Below are positions 4,508-10,260 of a stretch of DNA of 10,260 nucleotides, piece by piece. Position 1 is the stretch's first letter. Each line of letters starts with the position of its first letter. A model generated the notes under the pieces. That model had not been told where the DNA came from. It did no database searches and saw nothing but the letters and a program-made list of their open reading frames with translations. A program made the position numbers and the translations under genes. Origin of the DNA: Amoebophrya sp. AT5.2 (lineage: Eukaryota; Sar; Dinophyceae; Syndiniales; Amoebophryaceae); assembly GCA_005223375.1 (NCBI GenBank), contig RXOD01006469.1, forward strand, positions 1-10,260. The letters run 5' to 3'.

Positions 4508-7500
4508 GTATCTATATCTTCTTGCTTCGTATTTTTGACGACGTGAATCAATTTTTAGCGACCTGCCTTGCTTCGGCACTTAGAAAGATACTTACTCGCG
4601 TCGGCACTTACTGGGCAAGTAGATACGTGGTGAGGTTGTGCGATCGCTGGCCCCAGCTGAGACCCCACCAGACCCCACGAGCCGCCCCCCCACGAACTAC
4701 CTCACCAAAAACTGAAACTAACTGAGCAGGTATGACAAGGACGAGATCTACACGTACACGTTTAAGGGGATGACAAAGCTACTTTCCTGGCCATTGTGCT
4801 GGTGGTGGTCTTGTCGTTTCTCTTGTAGGTGGTCTTGTATGGCTTGCCGAGGGTCTCGCTTGTATTCTCTTGCGTTTCGTCTCATATTTTGTTTTGTATT
4901 TGGTCGCGTGTTTGGTCTCATTGTGCCCGTTGCAGCTAGGGAGGGAGCAAGTGCCGCAAATTGACAGCCAGGAAATTGACAGAAAATTTGTTTGTGTTGT
5001 CTCTGATATTTCAAGTCTTGTATTTCGTCGCGTATTCGGTCGCAGAGCAGCCAAATTAAGCACGTGCCAGAAATGATCAATGCCGCCAGAAATGAATCAG
5101 CTTTCCACCCCTCTAACACGTCTACCGTGCTCTTCGCCGTGAACCCGTACAAGAGCGTCGAAAAGCTGTACACAGAGGAGCAGAAGGCCAAGTACCGCCG
5201 CCTCGCGACTCTGCATGCGCAACTAAGCGATGGAGACCAGAGACCATAGCCCTTTATTTCCCGCAATATATGTCCGAGGAAGTAGGAGTGCTCGTGCTGC
5301 GAGAGCGAGCACATTGTAGCTCCGATGGTCACCGATAGAAGTTCGCCGATTTGAGGGATTGGGCTCCGTGGTCACCTCCGTCCCCTTTTTGGCCGGTCTC
5401 CCTTGTATTTTCCTCGTAGCTATTGCTATGCTCAGCTGCATTTTAAACAATCGTTAAGGTTAATCTTCAATGAAGATGTTGTTGTTGACCCCTCGCCGGG
5501 TCGGCATGCAGTGCTAGTAAACACAGACTCGCGCCGTAGTTCGGGCGAACCCGAACGCGAATCTGCGGGGACAAAGCAGCGGGGATTGGTTTCCTCGTTT
5601 GTGGGGCCCTTGCAGCTTACTAGAATGAATATCGGGCAGCGCCGGCTCCGGAGAAGATGGCGGAGATCAGAATTGACATGGCGGAAATAGAGTTTCGCTC
5701 TCCCGATTGGCTCTAATGCAACCGCCGCATCCGTACGCGATCGGGGACCTGGCGTACCGAAAAATGGTGCACGATAAGTGCAACCAGGCGATCTTGATCA
5801 GCGGGGAGTCCGGCGCGGGAAAGACGCAGACGGCAAAAATCGTGATGGGGTTCTTGGTGGAGAACAGCAGCAGTGTGAGCAACAAGGAAGATTCGACGTC
5901 CCTGGACCGAATGATTCTGAACTGTGCGACGCCGATCCTGGAATCGCTCGGCAACGCCACGACGATCCGGAACGAAAATAGTAGCCGCTTCGGCAAATTC
6001 TCGCTCCTCCACTTCAATGCCAGGGGCGATTTGGTCGGGGGAGGAATCCGGACCTATCTATTGGAGTCGAGCCGCGTGGCGACATTCGGGCCAAAAGAAC
6101 GAACGTGAGCCTATTAAATAGGGACTCACTCACTTACGGGGTCCGTATTTACTGTTTCTCCATCAACAAATTATCAATGCTCTTTATTTTCACAATCTTC
6201 ACATCCTTCTGTAGTGTAGGATGTTTGTATGTCCACCACAACAACAAGGTACCACATTTTCTACGAGCTCCTCTCCTCCCCGGACGCGGCCTTGCTGGGA
6301 CGTTTCGGGCTGGACGCCAGGCAAAAGTACAGTATTGCGTTTGGTCGCGAACGGGGCGGCAACGTGGAAACGAAAACGCCCAGTCGGGGAAAATTCGAGC
6401 AGGCGAACTATGTCGACTTTCGCAACGGACTGAAGATTATCACGGAGAAATATGTCCCTGTCCCCATTCAACGTGATCGGCGAGTACCTGGAGGTGCTGG
6501 CGCGTTTTTTAGCTCTGTCTCTGAATCTGCCTCTGAGTCCGGAGCGAGAACGGTCAGCCGGTGGCTGGCCGCAGCTCACAGCATTAGAATCCGGACGCTG
6601 GCTCCCAAAAATCGGATCCAAAGCTGAACACCCCCAGAGAATATAGGTCCCCCCAGCAGTGCAAGCTAGACACCCCGAGGAAATACGTCCCCAAAACTTC
6701 AGCTGCTCAAGTCTTTCGGTTCTAGGGGTTTGGCGTCGTCTTAGGGTTCCCGCCTGTCGCCAAAATGGATAAAAAAGTAGGGACAGGGACAAATTTCCTG
6801 TTCATAAAGATCATGGGCTGCGCCGACAACGTGATCGACGAGTACCTGGAGGTGCTGGCAGGGCTGGTGCACTTGTTCGAGCTGCAGTTCGAGGACGCTG
6901 ACTCCGGACGGCAGGGGGTGCAGGTCGTTACGTGTCCGCACATCGAGCACGCTGCGCGGTGTCTCGGGATGTCTCCGAATCTCTTGCAGGAAGCGCTGTG
7001 CAAGAAGACCGTGAAGCGGACGTGCGCCAGAGATCGCAACCAGGTCGAGATCTTCAAGACGGACAGAAGCGTGCAGCAGGCCCAGAACGCGCAAGCGGCT
7101 CTGGTGAAGATGATTTACAGCCGTCTCTTCGAGCACATCGTATTGAAAATCAACGACGCGCTCCAGGTGGCGGGACACCAACAGTCACAGGGAAAGCAGA
7201 ACATCGGCATCCTGGACATCTATGGCTTCGAAAAGTTGGAGGTGAACAGTTTCGAGCAGCTCTGCATCAACCTCGCAAACGAGCGACTACAAGAATTCTT
7301 CCGGGACAAGGTGATCGTGGCCGAGCAGGGCATGTACAAGCAGCAGGGCATCGGGGTGGAGCCGATAGAGATTCTGTCTTCCGCGGAGTTGCTGAGCGCA
7401 ATCGAAGGGACGCTCATGAAGCTCCACGAAATGAACGCCGAGGGCGCAAAAGTGAAAAAAACGGACGAACAATTTACCAAGGCTTAGGGGGGGAAATGCG

Positions 7501-10260
7501 AAAAGCTACGAAAAAAAGGGGGAAAAAGGCCGCATTTAAGTTACGATATCATTTCGCTTTTTGCTGTCGCTGGAGCATAGTTTCTTTGGAGTAAGTAGGT
7601 TGGTCTGAGTCCTGTTGCTTTTTGGTTGGTTGTCAGAACGCGATACTTGGTTGTAAATAAGCTTTGTGTTAGGGGTTGGGCCCTCCTCTTGCCCACCTCC
7701 TCCGCCACCCCTGACTCGCCGAAGATCTCGCCTACGCGTTGCGCCAGGATTTGCAGACAGCCAACAAGCCATGGCTGCTCGTTGGGCATCCGCTGTCCCG
7801 CTCATGAAGACCCCACGCAGTCCGATTCTCCAGCCAGCATATATCTCGACCCTTGACCTGCCATCGGACTTCGCAAAGTCTGAGCTAACCCGTTGGTAAA
7901 TTAATGGCGGTCCGGCTCCCTGTCCCCTTTCCCTTCGCCTGTCTTCTTTTCCGATCGCCAGGTCGTTTTTTAATGTACTTTAGCTTTATTCTACTCGACG
8001 ACAACCTGCCGCATCCCCGGTTCCCTCCCACCGCCACCTATCCTTTATGGCTCTCATCGGCCTCACCGGCGGCGCGATGCCGCCAGATCATTGGCCTCAT
8101 TATTTAACACAAAACACTAGATACATCCATCGTGATGCTGTGGTGCGCCCCTCCGCTCTAGGAGGCACGCTGATGTATACAATTACACTAACCCACGGAC
8201 TATCTTCCCCTACGGAAGACTTGTTTCGAGAAGCGCCACAAATTGAGAAGCTCTCTTCACGCTCCCCCACGCTTGTTGGTTTTTACTGCCAAAGTTGGTC
8301 TACTTTAGATGCAGCGAATTTCGTAAAGTGACGACGTAAGAAGGAAAGGCCTCAGTTTTTCTATTTATTCTTGTCGCGTCGTCAGAGCTTCAGGCTCGCT
8401 TCGTGGTCGCAGTCAATTTGCGATGCCATAGTGTCCGTGTCGTTCTTCCTGTGGCGTGCAGTTGCAATTTGACGTATTAAAGATTGCGATATCTACTCCA
8501 TCTGAGGCGCTCATCTTCCAGTATAATTATATGACGAAATTGATTTAAATTATATCTATCAGCCGCTCCGCCTGCGCCTCTACCTTCTCGCCTTCGTTTT
8601 TCGTAGCGGCATTGTTTTCTGGTTCTAAAACGGCATTCATGAGCACGAGGAGTTCGGCGTGTTGATGCGACAGCTCAAGCGCGGCGGCGGCGGGCGGCTG
8701 AGGCGGCGCGCGTCGGACCAAACGCGGGAGCTGGATGCTGCGCTCGCCTTTACGGTGACGCATTACGCCGGTGAGGTAAACTACTCCACCGAAGGGTGGC
8801 TCGAGAAGAACAACGCGCTGCTGTCTGTCGAGGCGGAGGCTTTGATCGAGGCGTCCACGCACAACGTGGTGAAGACGCTGACGCAGGCAGCCCACAGCAA
8901 GGACGCGGACGAGGATACGGGAGAAGGCGGAGGCACAACTTCTGTCACCAGTGTCACGACCAGCGTTTCGAAAAAGTACCTGCGGGACCTGGACAAGCTT
9001 CTGGCGACGCTGGAAGAGTGCGCGCTGCACTACATCCGGACGTTTAAGCCAAACTTGGAGCAGAAACCGGGGAAGTGGGGCGGCGCGGTGATACTGGACC
9101 AGATGCTGCAAAGCGGGGGCATGGACCTCGTGAAGATCATGCATTCCGGATACCCAAACCGGATGGAGTTCAAATACTTGCTGCAGCGGTACTTGTACTT
9201 TATCATGTAGCGAATTCATACTTTTACTTGTAATTGTATACGTTTTTAAACACGGTGCGGTTTATCGGTTCAGATAGCTTCCGGTAGATATTCATAGATT
9301 TCGACGAATCATCGTCTTCATGTCAAAGTGAAGCCATGTTCTTCGGAAGAACCGACCGACAGTCGTCTTATCGGTGGGAACAAACTCGAATGCGAGTGTG
9401 AGGAGCAGCTGTCGGACAAAGTATAAAGTAAGACGAACAAATGGCAGTTACCAGTCCGCGCTTCCAGATTTCAAGGACGAGGACCCGCGCACCTTCCTGC
9501 AGGCGCTGATGCTCGCGTTTGAGCTGCCGAAGTCCGACTATGCGCTGGGTACCTCCAAGCTTTTCTTGAAGTCTGGATGCCTTGCGGTTGTCGACAAACT
9601 TACTGCGGGAAACGACGGCAAGATCCCCCCCGAGGTGACGAAAAAGCTGCGGCTCCTCATTGTGCGGAAGAAGAAGAGACGCGTCCTGCACGTGATCCAG
9701 CTTTGCCTGTGGTTGCCGCGATTCCAGAGGCAAATCCGGAACAAGAAAAACGCGAAGCTGCTGCTGGCGGCGGTGCGAAATTACGCCCGCGTGCACCGGT
9801 GGGGACAGCGCGCGGCAAAGCGGCTGCGGGGGAAAAGACAGGATGCCTTATCCACGCGCGTGAACTTGGCGTGGCGGGCGGTGCGCGGCTTTGTGTTTCT
9901 CCTGAAGCGAGCGCGGCGGCAGATTTCGCTGCGGAAGAACATGTTTGTCGCCTTCGTCGCGTACATCCGGGTGGCGAGAATCTTGAAGAAGCACGTCCGA
10001 CAGAACAGGGCGCGCGTGCAGGCGAAAATCCAGCGCACGCGCGACCTCCTGAGTTTGATCAGTCGCCGCGCGTTGCTGGTGGTGATGTTCCGCCGGTTTG
10101 TGACAAGACGAAGAATTCGAAAGGAGGCGGCCTTGCAGAACTCGGAGGGGGTGAAGAGGAAGCTCGCCAACCACAAGTACTTGAAGCAGCTCTGTCGCTT
10201 CGCCTTGATGGTGAAGCCCTGGAGGCGGTACGTCCGCAAGTGGCGGCAGGCCAAGAAAAG
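4134..10260 (+). CDS. Myosin heavy chain, motor domain, converter and start of neck (3' end outside the window)
   Basis: Spliced from 4134-4507, 4730-4761, 5122-5223, 5723-6104, 6249-6437, 6812 to about 7484, about 8638-9192 and 9452 onward, giving about 1038 residues before the window ends. It is an actin-dependent ATPase motor. In order: RY-DKDEIYTYT and AVNPYKSV (purine-site region), P-loop GESGAGKT (about 197-204), switch I NENSSRFGKF (about 253-262), LLESSRV and ERTYHIFYELL, switch II DIYGFE (about 495-500), NSFEQLCINLANERLQEFF, HYAGEV (about 626), the actin-binding HYIRTFKPN, GYPNRM, and converter GTSKLFLKSG. All nucleotide-binding signature residues are present, so the motor looks active. 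The neck is very basic, with only degenerate IQ motifs such as VIQLCLWLPRFQRQ. The class cannot be assigned without a tree. The ATG at 4134 is the first in frame after an upstream stop. Confidence 0.93.
4508..4729 (+). other. Myosin intron 1, canonical GT-AG
   Basis: 222 nt, starting GTATCT and ending GAGCAG, splitting the arginine codon of QRY. AGGTAT stands at both junctions, which a normal AG|GT proto-splice site could also give. The ends have only a weak inverted match (CGTATTTTTGACGACGTG against the reverse complement of the last 35 nt). It is C-rich near 4660-4700. Confidence 0.85.
4730..4761 (+). CDS. Myosin exon 2 (32 nt)
   Basis: Encodes YDKDEIYTYT plus one base of the next codon: the conserved RY..DEIYTYT stretch directly before the AVNPYK motif. 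It is unusually short, and its right edge falls in the ACACGT direct repeat. Confidence 0.85.
4762..5121 (+). mobile_element. Myosin intron 2, introner-like element with ACACGT duplication
   Basis: Exactly 360 nt, flanked by ACACGT at 4756-4761 and 5116-5121. Excision joins IYTYT-STVLFAVNPYK in frame. No cut in the repeat gives GT-AG; the closest is GT...AC. Inverted repeats: 4763-4796 (AGGGGATGACAAAGCT, then CTGGCCATTG) against the reverse complement of 5078-5116 (AGGGGTGGAAAGCT, then CTGGCGGCATTG), about 35 nt with small gaps. The centre (4858-5046) is a degenerate array of TTGTATTTGGTCGCG-like units. Its first bases GTTTAAGG match the start of EF-3 intron 2. Confidence 0.82.
5122..5223 (+). 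CDS. Myosin exon 3
   Basis: Encodes STVLFAVNPYKSVEKLYTEE then QKAKYRRLATLHAQ, the strand and purine-binding loop preceding the P-loop. It ends within GCAAC (5219-5223), which is repeated before exon 4; joining gives LHAQPPHPYAIGDLAY, the expected PPHxxAI motif. Confidence 0.88.
5288..5312. repeat. Hairpin in myosin intron 3
   Basis: GTGCTCG (5288-5294) and CGAGCAC (5306-5312) are perfect inverted repeats around an 11-nt loop. In the transcript this is a stable stem; no known element is recognised. Confidence 0.6.
5539..5556. repeat. Tetraloop-type hairpin in myosin intron 3
   Basis: GTTCGGG (5539-5545), CGAA, CCCGAAC (5550-5556): a perfect 7-bp stem with a four-base loop, in the middle of the intron. 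It is stable and could be structural in the intron RNA. Confidence 0.65.
5723..6104 (+). CDS. Myosin exon 4 (P-loop and switch I)
   Basis: Encodes PPHPYAIGDLAYRKMV, GESGAGKT at 5803-5826, NENSSRFGKF starting at 5971, then TYLLESSRVATFGPKER. Both nucleotide-binding loops are unaltered. It ends AAC before the donor GTGAGC. Confidence 0.93.
6105..6248 (+). other. Myosin intron 4, canonical GT-AG
   Basis: 144 nt, GTGAGC...CAACAAG. Removal yields GPKERTYHIFYELL, a hallmark myosin motif, and preserves frame. No flanking direct repeat beyond GT and no terminal inverted repeat is seen. Confidence 0.88.
6249..6437 (+). CDS. Myosin exon 5
   Basis: Encodes YHIFYELLSSPDAALLGRFG through ANYVDFRNGLKI. 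It ends at AAGAT (6433-6437), which is repeated before exon 6; the join reads FRNGLKIMGCADNVIDEY, as expected for the myosin upper 50K domain. Confidence 0.88.
6469..6501 (+). repeat. Exon echo inside myosin intron 5
   Basis: 32 of 33 bases match exon 6 bases 6827-6859, same strand. The copy would encode NVIGEYLEVLA against NVIDEYLEVLA in the exon. Weaker similarity may continue to about 6545 (CTGAGTCCGGA against CTGACTCCGGA at 6898-6908). The copy begins 31 nt after the first AAGAT; the exon source begins 15 nt after the second AAGAT. Confidence 0.92.
6621..6704 (+). repeat. 42-nt imperfect tandem repeat in myosin intron 5
   Basis: Two units both start AAGCT(G/A), then ACACCCC, then GAATATAGGTCCCC or GAAATACGTCCCC, and end CAGTGC or CAGCTGC. 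The middle of each unit resembles the intron's terminal repeat at 6446-6465 (GAGAAATATGTCCC). Confidence 0.65.
6812..7484 (+). CDS. Myosin exon 6 (switch II)
   Basis: Encodes MGCADNVIDEYLEVLAGLVH (base C at 6812 completes the preceding isoleucine) to KKTDEQFTKA. It holds GILDIYGFEKLEVNSFEQLC and ANERLQEFF, the switch II and relay regions. The 3' edge is uncertain: an in-frame stop follows at 7485-7487 and no GT donor is near. Confidence 0.9.
7485..8637 (+). mobile_element. Myosin intron 6, large (about 1.15 kb) introner-like element
   Basis: No myosin-like or other convincing coding sequence is found between KKTDEQFTKA and HEHEEFGVLMRQ. GCTACGAAAAA (7505-7515) is matched exactly by its reverse complement at 8597-8607, within a wider AAATGC...GCTACG...GG inverted match at both ends. 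Clear direct repeats are missing; AAGGCTT (7479-7485) and ACGGCATT (8630-8637) may be a decayed pair. A splice GCT|CAT keeps frame (1153 nt removed). Boundaries are therefore approximate, and a small additional exon inside cannot be ruled out. Confidence 0.6.
8638..9192 (+). CDS. Myosin exon 7 (actin-binding and SH-type region)
   Basis: Encodes HEHEEFGVLMRQLKRGGGGR then LRRRASDQ, FTVTHYAGEVNYSTEGWLEKN, an acidic and Ser/Thr-rich loop 2 (SKDADEDTGEGGGTTS), HYIRTFKPN and GYPNRMEFKYLLQRY. The Gly/Arg-rich insertion before FTVTHYAG is not typical. The left edge is uncertain (in-frame stop at 8626-8628); the right edge lies in the TAC repeat. Confidence 0.88.
9193..9451 (+). mobile_element. Myosin intron 7, introner-like intron with TAC duplication
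   Basis: 259 nt, flanked by TAC at 9190-9192 and 9449-9451; removal gives LLQRYQSALPDFKDEDPRTF in frame, as expected before the converter. GT-AG candidates in the area break the frame. The inverted match is short: TACTTTAT (9196-9203) and ATAAAGTA (9423-9430). A near-perfect palindrome GTTCTTC-G-GAAGAAC is at 9338-9352. Confidence 0.68.
9452..10260 (+). CDS. Myosin exon 8 (converter and neck), continues past the window
   Basis: Open to the last base. It encodes QSALPDFKDEDPRTF, the converter YALGTSKLFLKSG, then about 200 residues extremely rich in Arg and Lys with aromatic residues (LPRFQRQIRNKKN, WRAVRGFVFLLKRARR, KPWRRYVRKW). A lever arm with several degenerate IQ-like light-chain sites is likely; none fits the IQxxxRGxxxR consensus well. 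No stop is seen. Confidence 0.9.

Larger units (their letters stand above)
5224..5722 (+). mobile_element. Myosin intron 3, introner-like element with GCAAC duplication
   Basis: 499 nt flanked by GCAAC at 5219-5223 and 5718-5722; 499 mod 3 = 1 matches the frame change from exon 3 to exon 4. There is no GT-AG solution. Near-terminal inverted repeats are symmetric: CTTTATTTCCCGCAAT (5252-5267) against the reverse complement of CATGGCGGAAATAGAG (5677-5692), about 30 nt from either end. It also holds two perfect 7-bp hairpins, listed separately. Confidence 0.75.
6438..6811 (+). mobile_element. Myosin intron 5, introner-like element with AAGAT duplication and strong inverted repeats
   Basis: 374 nt between AAGAT at 6433-6437 and 6807-6811; 374 mod 3 = 2 agrees with the frame change. 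No GT-AG is possible within the repeat (AT...AG at best). TGTCCCTGTCCC at 6453-6464 has its exact reverse complement at 6780-6791, inside a roughly 28-nt imperfect inverted repeat. An exon echo sits at 6469-6501. A 42-nt imperfect tandem repeat (6621-6662 and 6663-6704) carries GTCCCC cores related to the terminal repeat. Confidence 0.85.

Noticed and set aside
6720..6756. Telomere-like fragments (TCTAGGGGTTT, CTTAGGGTT)
   Set aside because: Only two imperfect units, not a tandem array; insufficient for an interstitial telomere call.
7660..7900. Possible hidden myosin exon in intron 6
   Set aside because: Both strands are open in places but no frame shows myosin-like or other recognisable sequence.
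8545..9219. Minus-strand ORF of 224 residues
   Set aside because: It lies exactly opposite myosin exon 7, whose plus-strand translation has HYAGEV, FKPN and GYPNRM motifs.
9781..10254. Minus-strand ORFs opposite the myosin neck
   Set aside because: They are shadows of the Arg/Lys-rich exon 8; the + frame continues directly from the converter.

Overview
The window comes from a nuclear eukaryotic genome. Coding stretches are GC-rich with strong G/C preference at third codon positions. Protein reading jumps between frames across AT-richer introns, and the proteins are eukaryotic (EF-3, TRM6, myosin). Three genes lie head to tail on the + strand with short gaps of about 660 and 620 nt, so the genome is compact. 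Many introns lack GT-AG ends and instead look like transposon insertions flanked by short direct repeats with inverted repeats just inside. This combination resembles what has been described for parasitic syndinian dinoflagellates (Amoebophrya). That assignment is an inference, not something the sequence proves.

Layout. (1) About 2-927: the 3' end of an elongation factor 3 (EF-3)-like ABC-F ATPase, three exons and two introns, with the second ABC domain's signature, Walker B and H-loop. (2) 928-1591: intergenic, with a G-rich run, a GATC-type palindrome and an AT-rich stretch. (3) 1592-3511: an intronless TRM6 gene, the non-catalytic subunit of the tRNA m1A58 methyltransferase. (4) 3512-4133: intergenic. 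(5) 4134 to the window end: the N-terminal half of a myosin heavy chain in eight visible exons (motor domain, converter, start of the neck); the gene continues beyond the window.

The most interesting content is in the introns. Two myosin introns (4508-4729 and 6105-6248) are GT-AG. For four others plus EF-3 intron 2 the reading frame and protein alignment fix the splice position to a short direct repeat (CTGTTT, ACACGT, GCAAC, AAGAT, TAC) that allows no GT-AG solution. Most of these carry imperfect inverted repeats near both ends, as expected for introner elements (transposon-born introns) with target-site duplications. Two of them also contain an 'exon echo': a near-exact copy (24-33 nt) of the neighbouring exon, placed near the opposite end of the intron from that exon. 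The EF-3 echo differs from its source only at synonymous positions plus one missing codon.

The three genes share no obvious pathway (translation elongation, tRNA modification, actin-based motility). I see no tRNA, rRNA, CRISPR or prokaryotic-type elements.
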